A stretch of DNA of 64,000 nt from positions 2,066,001-2,130,000 of the forward strand of contig MU008164.1 in assembly GCA_010909165.1 (NCBI GenBank), given 5' to 3'. Below, piece after piece: positions 46,247-58,245 of the stretch. Both the position numbers and the translations under genes were made by a program. The DNA is from Anthoceros angustus. Its lineage: Eukaryota > Streptophyta > Anthocerotopsida > Anthocerotales > Anthocerotaceae. The first letter of the stretch is position 1. Every line of letters begins with the position of its first letter. The notes under the pieces were generated by a model that was not told the origin of the DNA, searched no databases, and saw only the letters and a program-made list of their open reading frames with translations.

Positions 46247-46649
46247 CTTCCCGTCCGGAAGCCTCCGGAAACCGGAAGGGAACGAGATGGTTGCCCGTTG
46301 CCCCGGGCGGCCCCGGGACCCTGGACCACCGCCGGGGAGGGTAGGACCCGGACCCCCGCTTCGGGCAGAGGCCCGGTCCGAACCGGGTGGCCTTCCCCCA
46401 AGCCACCCGGGTTTTTCAAGTGGTGAGTGAGCTGGCACTCAAAGCTTAGAGGAGCCCTGAATGCGGCTCTGTTACGTTTCCTCTTGCTCAATTGAGGGAG
46501 ACGGTACGTCCTGTCCGTTGATGGCATCCTGAATCCAGGGCCAGGATTGGATGGCAGGGGTATCGAGGAGCTACTTTACCTTGTCACTGCCACGTCAGTT
46601 TTGCATATGGCTTTATCCTTCCGACACCAAGTGTGGGAAATGAAATAAA

Positions 46650-47630
46650 CAATGCAGGCCGTGAGAGAGGCGCACCTGCCACCAACCCCACCAACCACCA
46701 CCATTGACTTCAACGTCTGCCCAACAGCGGTGGAGTAGGGATGGCAGCCATGTCGTGCTTTTTTACGGAATACGCCGGTTCATGTAAAGGGGGCTCAGCG
46801 TGTATTGTATGTATGACGTAATGATATTGGAGGAGATACGGCAAAGGTTTACAGTCATATATACTCTCCTACATAAATCATTAATTGGAAAACGTAACTT
46901 AATCTCATGAAGATCGTTGTATACGGAGTTGGGAAATACCGGTCTTCTTCACAATCCTGTGAAGACCGTTGTACCCTTACAGAACCGTCATCTTCACAAT
47001 TCTTCACAATCCCATGAAGACCGTTAAACCGTTACATTGCAGTCATCTTCACAATCCCATGAAAACGGTTACTTGTGAAGGGTTGAAAATAGGGTCTTCG
47101 TAATTCCCTAAAGACCGAGTCGAGGTCACAAATACTAGTCGTCTACACAATTCCATGAAGACCGGTGTCGTGAGGAGGGTTGGAAAATACCAGTCGTCTT
47201 CACAATCCCATGAAGACCGCTCTGTGCAAAGGGTTGCAAAATACTCATCATCTTCATGATTCCATGAAACCCGTACTTAGGGTCGGAAAATACCGGTCAT
47301 CTTCATAATTCCTTTAAGACGTGCCACGGTCAATACCGGTCATCATCATGATTCCTGGAAGACCGAGGGTCGGAAAATACTGGCCTTCTTCCCTACAAAT
47401 AGCGTTGGTTGCCGGGGAATGTGAAATGACTATACATATTGAGAGTGTCGGAGGATACCTGTCATTATCACAATCATGTGAAAACAGTTATGTTGAAGGG
47501 GTCGAAATGACCATCGCAGTGAAAGAGCCATGAACTATGCATCGGTCTAGTCTTTTATTTCATGTTCTCAAACCCTGAGCACACGGGACAGGCTTGATAT
47601 GATGAATTTCATGCCGCTCTCTGTGAATTT
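46650..47630. repeat. Degenerate array of 'cttcacaatcccatgaagaccg' units
   Basis: From about 46910 to 47400, ten or so diverged copies of 'ggttggaaaatacc(g/a)gtc' plus 'cttcacaatcccatgaagac' occur with spacing of about 45-70 bp. The core contains the short inverted repeat gtcttca...tgaagac. Similar motifs at 40850-41240 show a dispersed family. No gene is seen. Confidence 0.65.
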
Positions 47631-47663
47631 GTGGATTCTATTGATGTTGAATAATGTTTTTCC

Positions 47664-47852
47664 TCATATGTAATATGTATTATTTATTTTATCTATCATA
47701 ATCTTTTTATCTAATGCCCTCATCATTGGTTTTTCAGCAATTGGGAAAATTTGATCTAAAGTATAATTTCTCCCATATTTTAATATCAATTCAGTAATAT
47801 CTTGTATTGTCATCCAAATTACTAATATATTTATGACATATTCCAGGTGCAT
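47664..47852 (-). mobile_element. Degenerate retroelement gag-like fragment
   Basis: The minus ORF reads ILKYGRNYTLDQIFPIAEK. It resembles IVDKYGDQCTLDQVFQEAER in the better preserved gag-like remnant at 57056-57928. Only this short match supports it; flanks are AT-rich and non-coding. Confidence 0.35.
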
Positions 47853-48020
47853 TATGCATTCTTGTGTCTTGCACTAATTGATTGGCCCTATTCTACATCA
47901 TTTATGTTGACTCATCTGATTTACTTTTTTTTAATTTGATAGTTCCCAGTGCTAACGCGAGTCCCGAGTCATCGAGCGGACTACTCCGGAGAGAATTATC
48001 CAAGCTCTGGTGACGGACCC

Positions 48021-48386
48021 CTAACATGTGGTGAGTGCAGGTGTGGAGAAGCCGGGACCCTTGCTCTTCCATGGCCCTGACGGCCAGCAGACTGGAGCGG
48101 GCGTAGAAGGCCAGTCACCAGGGTGAGCCTTCATAACCTGGAGGCGATCATCCATGGAGTGAAAAGTCATAATCAATATGCGGTCTCTACCAAGATCCTT
48201 TCCAAGCCAGAAGGCTCGAGCAACAACCACATCGACCTCTAGCCTATTGAGAAGCTCCTTTGCAGCCACAAGTGGTGCAACAATGTCATTACCAAGACCA
48301 TAAATTCTCAAGTTCAATGTACGGCAGCATCGTCCTCGATATTGTGTTACCACCGGGACAAGAAGGAGCAAGGGGATCGATATCAT
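48021..48386 (-). mobile_element. LINE ORF1-like RNA-binding fragment
   Basis: The 121-codon ORF has LNLRIYGLGND, LLNRLEVDVVVARAFWLGKD and DRILIMTFHSMDDRLQVMKA. This order (RIxGL, Val-Ala-Arg-x-x-x-Gly-Lys, RxxxIxxFxSxxDRxxVMKA) resembles the RRM-like domain of L1-type ORF1 proteins. No reverse transcriptase is seen nearby, so at most it is a remnant. Assigned by eye. Confidence 0.35.
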
Positions 48387-48599
48387 TAACTCCCATGGGT
48401 TTCTACCGATAGCGTCGGGTAGAAAGGGGTTTCTCCAAGAACCCCTTTTTGCTGCACTTTAAACCCCAAATTGCATGCTAAAAAATCCGCACTAAAAACG
48501 ACCATTTTGAATAGTTTAGGTCTTGTTTACGTGTGCACAAACGTACTTGATTTTCAATTTTATCCAATTTTGAGCCTTCCTAAAAGAAGGTCATTCTCA

Positions 48600-51140
48600 C
48601 AATCCGCACGTGTACAAACATTTAGAGTGTTTAGGGCTTGCTGTGATTTTGGTGTGCAAACTTGTTTGCGCATCAACCTTTCACTCGTACCAGTCAATCC
48701 TAAGACTATACTCTCGCTCTGGGAATCCTACAAGACTTTGTTTCTTAGACATTTGGCACAATAATATCTTCCTTGACCTGATGCTCTTCTTGATTCGCAT
48801 GCAATGCGAGAATGAAAGTGCTATGGTCTGCACTTGGAACTGGGCCCAAGCCAAATGTCTAAAGATTCAAAAGATGCAAAAGGTTCTCACTATTGTTTTG
48901 CCGCTGTTGTTTGAGGTTTTGTTTTGTTTTGTTTTTTTATGTTTTTTTATTTTTTCTTTATTATGCCTTAATTTTTGTTGTGCTAGTGCTTTAATTTATA
49001 TTATTGTAGTAAATTTTTTTTTTCCGTTTGGCCATGAAATTTGAAAATGGAGATAAGATGACAATTCCAATGCTTATGTATTTACAATAAAACCCCAAAG
49101 TAGGTCAAACCACCTATTCCACAACGCAAAGTCTCTCATTAACCTCTTATCCTACAAGTCTAGGTTTGTTTTACGCTCTCGTGGTTTGATAGTCCTTGAA
49201 ATCATCCTTGAAATCATAATATGATGAGTAGTTCTTTATGTAAAGTGTACAAATTGGATGGTCTCATCTACACTAAAGTATTGGGGTCTCTAATTGCGCT
49301 TGCCTTGCAATATTGGGCACCTTGATAAAGATTTCGATGCCGCGAAACTAGATATACGAATGGCTCCTTTTGATGAAGGTTTGAATGCCATGTACAAACA
49401 TTTAGAGTTTTTAGGGCTTGCTATGATTTTGGTGTGCAAACTTGTTTGCACACCAACCTTTCACTCGTATCAGTCAATCCTAAGACTATACTGCTACAAC
49501 CGTATGAGAGGGACTTTGGAGATTGGACGTTTTTCATCGCTGAGATACTTGTACATATATAGGAGACGGGGACAGGCCAAGAAGGCGGTGTCCCTCGTCC
49601 AACAACCTTGGTTGTTGCTCTTAACTGTCCGTTAAAGCTAAAGCTATCTCCTACACTACCTATTTACCCCCGTCTATTTACTTGGTAATCTAGGTATTAT
49701 TACAATATTATTCAATAATGATTCATCTAGCACTTATCTTTCACCGGCTATAAGTCACATTATAAAATCACTCAAGGTACCTTCTGGATCGGTTCCATTG
49801 TCTCGTCGGCTATGGTGGAGGCGACCGTTCGGTAGCTTCACACGCGACCGGCCATCGTTGCGTGTGGATTCTTCCCACTTAGGATGGCGGGTCCTCTGGC
49901 TCGGTGCTGGGGCTCGGGAAGGCTCATTTGAGCCCGTAAGTGAAGGCGGTGCAAAATCTTTGGGGTTCCCTAAGCAAGATTCTGTCGAGGCCACAACACC
50001 ATAATATTCATCTGATGGAATAAGCGAGGAAGCTTTTCAATGAATATCTTGGTAGGTGGGAACATGGGAACGAAATGCCTGTTCCTGCCATTTTCCACAA
50101 AAAATGTTTCAAAAGTACGATTGCTTTGTGTGCAGGAAGCCGGGAACATGGCATGAGTTGGGCTGGAAAAGGGAGATACAACCTCGGTAGGCATACATTT
50201 GCCTTGAAATAATGCCCATACATGACACTCTGTTGGTGGCAGCGAAGAGGGCACGAGAGAGGCCTCTTGCTATACATTCAGTACATGAAGGGTATATGAT
50301 TTTGGAAAAACTGTTTTAAGGAGGGTGTAATAACTATTGGAGATGACAATGGAAATTCAACACGCACCAGTGCGAGTCCCTGTTTCCATCTTCCCGAAAT
50401 CATGCAATGCAATTGCCGTTTGCATGCCTCTGGTGTGTGTTTTGTACTTGTCAGTCCACCTTCTTCATGGATTAGTGCTATAAAAGAGAAAGCAGTTGGC
50501 AAGGCGACAAAGTCTCTCTCGACTAACCTCTTATCCTACAAGTCTAGGTTTGTTTTACGCTCGTAGTTTGATAGTCCTTGAAATCATCCTTGAAATCATA
50601 ATATGATGAGTAGTTCTTTATGTAAAGTGTACAAATTGGATGGTCTCATCTACACTAAAGTATTGGGGTCTCCTAATTGCCTTGCAATATTGGGCACCTT
50701 GATAAAGATTTGGTCTTGAAACTAGATATCTGAATGGCTCCTTTTGATGAGGTTTGAATGCCATGTACAAACATTTAGAGTTTTAGGGCTTGCTATGATT
50801 TTGGTGTGTGCAAACTTGTTTGCACCAACCTTTCACTGCAGTCAATCCTAAGACTATACTGCTACAACCGTATGAGAGGGACTTTGGAGATTGGACGTTT
50901 TTCATCGTTGAGATACTTGTACATATATAGGAGACGGGGACAGGCCAAGAAGGCGGTGTCCCTCGTCCAACAACCTTGGTTGTTGCTCTTAACTGTTCGT
51001 TAAAGCTAAAGCTATCTCCTACACTACCTATTTACCCCCGTCTATTTACTTGGTAATCTAGGTATTATTACAATATTATTCAATAATGATTCATCTAGCA
51101 CTTATCTTTCACCTATAAGTCACATTATAAAATCACTCAA
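48600..51140. repeat. Direct duplication at 49060-49760 and 50500-51145, plus a partial third copy
   Basis: The segment from 'aacctcttatcctacaagtc' (49139 and 50524) to 'tcacattataaaatcactca' is repeated at an offset of about 1385 bp. Part of it ('gtgtacaaacatttagagtg' to 'aatcctaagactatactc') also occurs at 48608-48715. The second copy differs mostly by small deletions. An unrelated ~730-bp stretch lies between the two full copies. No gene is supported. Confidence 0.85.
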
Positions 51141-51149
51141 GGTACCTTG

Positions 51150-52620
51150 GAGAACTAGTGGACGCATGAACTCGAAATTCCCGACAAACGCGTTCAAACA
51201 TATGAGGAGTGAAATGTGCGGGGAGGTATAAGCGGTGGAGGCGCGGCATGCGCCTCCATTTATATCTTCTACAAACGATAGAAACAAGTGACTTACCTTG
51301 AGAACTAGGGACGCATGGTCAAATGCCGTCCCGCCGACAAGCGTTCAAACATGAGGAGTGAAATGTGGCGGTGTAAATAGTGGAGGCAGGCATGCGCGCC
51401 TCCTTATTCTCCTTCTACAACCAGTGAAACAAGTGACTTACCTTGAGAACTAGGGGATACATGGACTGCGAAATGCGTCCCATCGACAAGCGTTCAAACA
51501 TATGAGGTGAAGGCTTGTAGGAGTGTAAGCGGTGGAGGCGGCATGCGGCGCCTCCACTTGTTACTGCTACAAACTAGAAACAAGTGACTTACCTTGGGCG
51601 AGAAATAGGCATGGACCCGCGAATGCAGTCCCATCGACAACGCGTTCACATATGAGGAGTGAATGTAGGGCGGTGTAAGCGGTGGAGGCGCGGCATGCGG
51701 TGCCTCACTGTTACCCCTATAAACGGTAGAAACAAGGACTTACCGTGGGCGGAACTAGGGACATATGGACTCGCGAAATGCCGTCCCATCCGACAAACGC
51801 TCAAACATATGAGGAGTGAAATGTGCGGGGAGGTATAAGCGGTGGGCGCGGCATGCGGCGCCTCCTTGCTATATCTTCTACAGTAGAAACAAGTGACTTA
51901 CCTTGGAGAACTCGTGACGCATGGTCCGAAATGCCGTCCCGACAAGCGTTCAAACATATGAGTGGTAGTGGGCGGTGTAAATAGTGGAGGCATGCGCCTC
52001 CCTGTTACACCTTCTACAGTAGAAACAAGTGACTTACCTTGGAAAGAACTAGGGACATGGACCCATGAAATGCGTCCCATCGACAAGCGTTCAAACATAT
52101 GAGGTGAGCTGTAGGGCGGTGTATTGTCGGTGGAGGCGGCATGCCGGCGCCTCCACTATCTACAAGCAGTGAAACAAGTGACTTACCTTGAGAACTAGGG
52201 GACACATGGACCCAAATGCCATCCCCGACAAGCGTTCAAACATATGAGGAGTGAATGTAGGGCGGTGTAAGCGGTGGAGGCGGCATGCGGCGCCTCCTTG
52301 TTTCCCTACAACGTAGAAACAAGTGACTTACCTTGGACAGAACTAGGGACATATGGACCCAAATGCCATCCCATCCGACAAACGCTCAACATATGAGGAG
52401 TGAATGTAGGGCGGTGTAAATAGTGGAGGCGCCGCATGCCGGCGCCCACCGCTTACACGCTACAAACGGTAGAAACAAGGGACTTACCTTGGACAGAACT
52501 AGGGGACACATGGACCTGCGAAATGCCGTCCCATCTGACAAACGTTCAAACATATCAGGACTGAACTCTCCGGGCTAGGGTATTGTCAATGGTGGCGCCA
52601 GCATGCCGGCGCCTCCACTA
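51150..52620. repeat. ~146-bp satellite, about ten units, palindromic core
   Basis: Each unit contains 'gaaacaagtgacttaccttg', 'gaactaggg(g)acacatgga', 'aaatgccgtcccatc', 'cgacaagcgttcaaacatat' and a core such as ggaggcgcggcatgcgcctcc. The tag gacttacc(t/g)tg marks unit ends near 51290, 51436, 51583, 51740, 51895, 52032, 52182, 52328 and 52485. The core is an imperfect inverted repeat around gcatgc, so every unit can form a GC-rich hairpin. Units differ by small indels. No coding potential. Confidence 0.9.
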
Positions 52621-53050
52621 TACATCTGCAATACAACTGGTAGACCACGTAAAAGCATGGACCCGGTAAACGCCTTCATTACATAGCGATGTCCAAACGT
52701 GCGAGCAGTGTTCAGCCAACCTATCTAGTAATTGCCGGCCGAGTATGAAACTCGGAACCCAACATACGCTGACTATATCGTGAACACAAAACCCTAAAAT
52801 CTCTAGTCTTGACATCAATTCCTTCACAACCAAAGGACATCCATCATCCACTTCATGGTCATCCTCCTCTCGGGGCTGAGATAAGGTCGTGATTCATTCT
52901 ATCTCGAATAGCCTTCTTGTTGGAAGCGTAAAGGTGCTTTCTTGCATTGAGGTTGAACCCATAATAGAGAATAATAGTCTTATTCACAAATAGTTTCTGA
53001 ATGTTTTTGGGTAAATTTCCCTTTCCCACTCTCTTCCCATTTCGCGATCG
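52620..53050. other. Gene-free stretch right of the satellite
   Basis: A 77-codon minus ORF shows no homology I can name. It may be the 3' part of the element whose ORF starts at 53890. Confidence 0.4.
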
Positions 53051-53890
53051 TCAATTATCTGATCCTCTAACAAAGAACTCCTCAAAATATTTCCCTTCAA
53101 AAGCATCAGTGTGCTCAGTCCTATACCAGTAGACCATGAGAAATGGGTTCGCACAATCGAAGTCTACGCTTTCCACCTTCCCAATCCAAAAAGCCTTGTT
53201 ATGTGTATCTCCTGAGCATGGAGTTGCAATGAACATGCCCTTCCTTATCTCTTTCACATCTCCATTCATCCTTTCTATTCCTTGTTGTTGTCGACTTGCA
53301 TTCTGGTGAGCTCCAAAATACATATCCCTTTGAGGAACTTCTCTTAGTAATGCTTCATCAAGCACAACCTCCTCCGGCACTTGAAGTGGCAGCATGTGTG
53401 CCTCCACCTCTTCTCTGTTGTACCACCTCCACGGTTGTTTAAGCACCAGAGCAATATTGTTCTCCACAATAGTGGCAATTCCTTCCTGGCCGACCCAAAA
53501 CAACCTCCACTACATCCTCTCCGACGGCGTGATATACGTTGCCAAGTTCAGTAAGCCATGCTTCAAGTGCGCCACACCTGCCGTGAGTGAAAGACCTCCA
53601 TCTTGACCCTTTTTGTCTCTCGCCTTCAGCGGCATGAGGGGAGTGGGGCGTACGGTGGTTGATGGCACAAATTTCAAAAATTCCAAACCATCTTCTGATT
53701 CCCATTGAGGGGAGGTTGAGTACTGCTTGCTTCGGATGACCGTAACTTGACCTCGGTCTTGCTGTTCCTCTCTCGTGATTTTAAATTGATGTTGGAAGGA
53801 CAGATTATTCAACTGGTTCAATGCCGCCTTATATGCATATCCTCTCGTCTCCTTCTTAATGGGCCATACATAAGACCGAAAATCTGCCAC
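53051..53890 (-). pseudogene. 280-codon ORF with one internal TAG; BAH/Tudor-like C-terminus
   Basis: Two minus ORFs (53510-53890 and 53051-53503) are in the same frame and separated by a single TAG in ...TPSERM-stop-WRLFWVGQEG. The C-terminal part reads GMFIATPCSGDTHNKAFWIGKVESVD, then FLMVYWYRTEHTDAFEGKYFEEF. That layout of a small beta-barrel reader (FWIGKV ... V-WY) recalls BAH or Tudor-like modules in transposon-encoded and chromatin proteins. The N-terminal part is not recognised. With repeats on both sides a TE origin is likely. Either one nonsense mutation or a sequence error breaks it. Confidence 0.5.
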
Positions 53891-54399
53891 CTCTGTTATT
53901 ACTGCTTGGTTGGGGTGAAAGCGTCAAAATCTCCGAAAGTGTATCAATAGTAAGCTTCTTTGTGCCTAAGAAGCTTGAGAAACAAGAAAACATTTGATCA
54001 ACTTTGATCATGGGTATGACCAACCAATAGGAACCCAACCTTTATTTTAACGAACACAAGGTCGATGAGCATATTTAGATGCGAATAGTAGTTGGTTCTT
54101 GTTCTCGCAAGTATTATCCGGGGTAAAGAACTTTAGGAAGCACCCTTCGTAAGAAAATATGACATCTGAATTATATGGATAGTGAGATTGGCGTCGTTGT
54201 GCATTAGCGTAGTGTAAATATGCCCTCGCCTTGAAAGTGTAATTATGTATCATACATCCCACCACATGAACATTAATAAGTGATGCCTCACACTTGACTC
54301 TTTGGGATATCGGAGATGAGGGAGCTCATCTTCTTCTGGTCCATGCAACAAGGTCTCCTAATAAGTAGAGACGACTCCTCGTCTCTAATTTTGAGGGTG

Positions 54400-55900
54400 T
54401 GAAATTTGGAGTTTGACGATGGAAAACCGTGCTTTGTCATGTTTTCAAAACTTTGGCCAAAAACTTAAGTGTGAAAGTCCGAAGTGAAGAATGCAACCAT
54501 GTTTTTTAGGGTTTTCCCTGTTATGGTTTTTTTTTAGGGTAACACAATCCTCTAATTACCCACCACAAAATGGTTACATTCGAAGATGGAAACCATATGT
54601 AACAAGCCATGTAGTCATATGGACATCATGAATTTCAAAATGACGACATAAACGGTTTGAAGGGTTGCATGTATGAACGGTTAACAAAAAATGGTGGATG
54701 CCGCATCACTGTAATTCTATGACCGTGGACATCCGGTGAACGCGGCTTCTTCAGTGAACTTCGACTCCAACACAAGTCAAGTGTTGGGATGCCCTGGATA
54801 GTGCCTCGCAACATGGCAGTCATATCTATGTTGCGAAACATGACATGAAAGCCTGGAGGCCGTGCGGCCTGCATTCTCCTGCGTGCTCTCGAAAGTCCCC
54901 CTATAGGCACCAACGTTTGGATGTGTTCAACGTCATTTCGAACCTCACGCTAGCAGGCATAATCCATGCCCATTGGCCTAACCTCATGGCTACAATGTTA
55001 CGCATCGTGACCCTTGGTATGACATATCCATGAATAGGCGATGGTTATGTCATTGGACATGCTCAATGCTTGATGCGTATAGCCATTAGGTAGCGACGGT
55101 CTTTCTTTGGTAGTTTATGCGCCATGATGACAATACGGAATGTGGTAGGAGTTTGATCGGCAATTTTGAGTGTGAAATTTGGGTTTGTGATGGAAAACCG
55201 TGCTTTGTCATGTTTTCAAAACTTTGGCCAAAAACTTAAGTGTGAAAGTCCAGTGAAGAATGCAACCATGTTTTTAGGGTTTTCCTGTTATGGTTTTAGG
55301 GTAATCCTCTAATTACCCACCACAAAATGGTTACATTCGAAGATGGAAACCATATGTAACAAACCATGTAGTCATATGGACATCATGAATTTCAAAATAG
55401 CGACATAAGCGGTTTGAAGGGTTGCATGTATGAGCGGTTAACAAAATGGTGGATGCCGCATCATAATTCTATGACCGTGGATATCCGGTGAGCGGCTTCA
55501 TCGAACTTGACTCCAACACAAGTCAAGTGTTGGGTTGCCACGGATAGTGGCGATCATATCTATGTTGCGAAACATGATATGAAATACGGAGGCCGTGCGG
55601 CTTGCATTCTGCGTGCTCTCGAAAGTCCCCACGAGGCACCAGCGTTTGGATGTGTTGAGCGTCATTTCGAACCTCACGCTAGCAGGCATGCCCATTGGCC
55701 TAACCTCATCGGCTACAATGTTACGCATCGTGGCCAGGCGGTACGGTATGACATATCCATGGTCAAGCGGTGGTTATGTCATTGGACATGCTCAATGCTT
55801 CAGTGCGTATAGCCATTAGGTAGCAGCCAGTGCTGCTGGTAGTTTGTAAACGCCATGATGACAATACGCGGAATGTGGTAGGAGTTTTACAGTCGGCAAT
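54400..55900. repeat. Direct tandem duplication, unit about 770 bp
   Basis: 'gtgctttgtcatgttttcaa' occurs at 54430 and 55199, and the similarity continues to 'gacatgctcaatgctt' at 55056 and 55785. One frame in copy 2 (55507-55812, +) reads CWVATDSGDHIYVAKHDM..., which looks protein-like, but copy 1 does not keep it open. I cannot assign a family. Confidence 0.85.
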
Positions 55901-56469
55901 TTTCAGGCTATTTTACGGGTTATGGCGAAAGCGGGGCAGGGTTCTTATTGCAAGGGTGATCATGGGCCCGCTATGGTAATTTCACGCCTCAACATTCAAT
56001 GGCGACAAAGAACAAAGCGCAAAATCGTATGCTTGCATACGGTAAACAAGCCTGCGAGAACATGCACTCGGGTTGTGGTCATCACGGACACAGCCGGACA
56101 AAGACAACTCGATCCGGCCTCAACACGGTTGTCCGGTGTTTGTGCTCACCGGTGGCGGACACCTCTCCACACGTTGTTCACCAGCGATCTTTGAGTCGAA
56201 CACCCAGTTGCGGCCATTACCAATCGCCCCACCGTGATCCAAGATTCACAAACATTAGGTTCATATGCGGGTTTTCGGTATGCGGCCTATCCATGGTAGG
56301 GGTGAACCAATGGATCATAGTCTTTAGTGGTCATGTCCGAAGGTGACCTTGTCCATCGCCGCCCAGGAGGCTGTAGCACTATGTTCCTGTGCCCAAAACT
56401 CACCCTTTATGTGAGCTCCCTTTTACCTTTGTCAGCAATTGCCACGCCTGACAAGACATGGAAGGATCA

Positions 56470-56768
56470 TCACACCTCAGGTGTAGAATGCTTTTCGATT
56501 GTGTGGCGCTTGAGATCCACAAAACTGCCCCGGCCCCTTGCCACATTGTTCACCATCGGTTCTTTGGTGAGCGTCTTAGGCCCGCCTTCAACCTCTCCCA
56601 ACTCTTCCTCCTCGCTTGGCGGTTCTCTAAAGTATTGAGACGGAGGTCCATGAATTGAGCTGCTCTGGGATCTACGTCTACTGATATCACGTTGCGTCCG
56701 CACTTGAGAGCGGCTACCATACCTGATTGTGGAAAGGGTTTTTGCATCCGAAGACGCAAAGAGGCCAC
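56470..56768 (-). pseudogene. Fragment resembling a DNA N4/N6 methyltransferase C-terminus
   Basis: The minus ORF from 56768 reads AALKCGRNVISVDVDPRAAQ and then FMDLRLNTLE. This pattern (AA...GR-x-x-I-x-V-D-x-D-P...A...RL) resembles the SAM-binding region of type II DNA methyltransferases, preceded by a PFPQSG that could be a decayed D-P-F-x-G-S-G. A frame change follows (acidic EEEELGEVEGG). It lies among retroelement remnants, so a mobile-element origin is plausible. Assigned by eye. Confidence 0.3.
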
Positions 56769-57055
56769 ATTTACCCTCTATGTCGTTATAGTCCTAGGAT
56801 TCGATCCACCCACCACCGTGGAAGACTCGGCCACCACCTTGGGAGGTTCAACCACCGTAGTGGCTGATTCAACCAACGTGGCGGGCCCCTGCAAGCGCGC
56901 ACTTTTCGTGTGGACAGACTATTTGTCCTGCTTCTCAGCGCGGTCCTTGGGGGTAATGGTCATACACACCTACATGTACTCTTACTTCTCTCCAGGAATA
57001 CCATATCGGATCTTCTCCGAGGGTTATGCACCACGTCCTCAAACGCCGCGGCGCC

Positions 57056-57928
57056 TCACTCCGCCGCTGGTTCCCCGTGGCTGCGAGGCCAAGGCTCCAG
57101 TAGCTGCTGCAGGTGTGGGAGTTTCTCCTTCACGCTCCCACGCTGATAACGCCGTTCTGGGAACTTCTGAAAACACACCGTAACAACATGGCCTGTCTTG
57201 TGGCAATGTGTACAATATAATGCTTCCACTGCACATTTGCAAGCTGGTGACAAATGATCAGAACTGCCACAACGATTACACATAGTAGTCGTTACTGCAG
57301 TAGCTGAGATAGAGGTAGCCACCTTAGCCATCTTAACCTGTCCAGGCTTAAGCACACCAGCAGAGCTGATAAGAGCTGCACCCCATAAGGTATACCCTTC
57401 CCAGCAAACATGGTTTGATAATGAGCATACGACTTAGTGTGCTTATATGCATAAGCAAAAGACGCCAACTCCTTCCGCTCTGCCTCTTGGAAGACCTGAT
57501 CCAGAGTGCATTGATCTCCATATTTGTCCACAATACCGCTACTGACATTGGTTAGGGCAGGGGTAGAAGGTTTTCTGCTCATGCTCGCGGTGGTTCTGTG
57601 ACATGTCTGCTGGTATTGATCACCAACGTCTACAATACCCAACAAGGGTGACCGGTGGCGATTGTCGTCCGATCTCCGCCAAGTTAATCGCCCGCCTCAT
57701 TGTCAAATTGTCCACTCGTTCAGGTTCTGTAAAATCCACCCGTCTTCGAGTAGCCCCTCTTCGACGAGCAACCTCTGGATGATGAGAAACCACCCTGGAT
57801 CTCAAATGATAGCGTGGCTCTTCACCCTCCCCAACGACATGCATTACCAAAGGACAATTCGGTGGCTGTTGAAGAGGCAGAAGACTCGAGTGGTTCAAAC
57901 GGGATGGCAGAACTTGGATCGGTGCCAA
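57056..57928 (-). mobile_element. Decayed retroelement gag with double zinc knuckle
   Basis: Three overlapping minus ORFs in shifting frames form one protein trace. It begins with PRYHLRSRVVSHHPEV (57928-57620), continues with IVDKYGDQCTLDQVFQEAER and ASFAYAYKHTKSYAHY, and ends with two zinc knuckles: CNRCGSSDHLSPAC and CTHCHKTGHVVTVC (about 57200-57280). The C-x2-C-x4-H-x4-C spacing is that of gag nucleocapsids. At least two frameshifts break it; no protease or reverse transcriptase was found beside it. Confidence 0.6.
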
Positions 57929-58245
57929 CTAGGGCTGATAAATTTTCAGGCAGGCCTGGGACTCAAACTTTGAGAGACTTCAGAATGTTTTTCAATTTCC
58001 TTACCAGCAGGGTGAAGTTTAAGCATGGTCCGACATATTCTCAGCAATATATGTTTGAACAACTACCCGGATATATGATTGACGAGGCGTTGGACTTGTA
58101 TGAAGATTATAGTCGATTTGCCGGGCGACTGCTAAGTCTCCCAATCCGGCTTATCAAGACACTTGCGCCTGTAATACACATTTGCATGCGCAGAAGAATG
58201 GCTCATCATCAAGCTTCAAAGCTTGCGGGGAAGGCGGCGCTGTAA
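57814..58245 (+). mobile_element. Second gag-like fragment, opposite strand
   Basis: The plus ORF contains DKFSGRPGTQTLRDFRMFFN and QYMFEQLPGYMIDEALDLYE. This is similar in pattern to the capsid part of Ty3-type gag (F-x-G...W/F...YLxxxLxGxAxxxY). It overlaps the N-terminal end of the minus-strand gag trace, so two remnants may be nested head to head. Confidence 0.35.

Larger units (their letters stand above)
43531..46650. repeat. Segmental duplication, copy B
   Basis: Direct copy of 36881-40680, offset about 6.5 kb at the exonuclease and about 6.06 kb at the small gene. The difference is explained by extra sequence in copy A. Copy B lacks EMB514 at its left side, so the left breakpoint lies close to the exonuclease stop codon. 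Confidence 0.9.
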
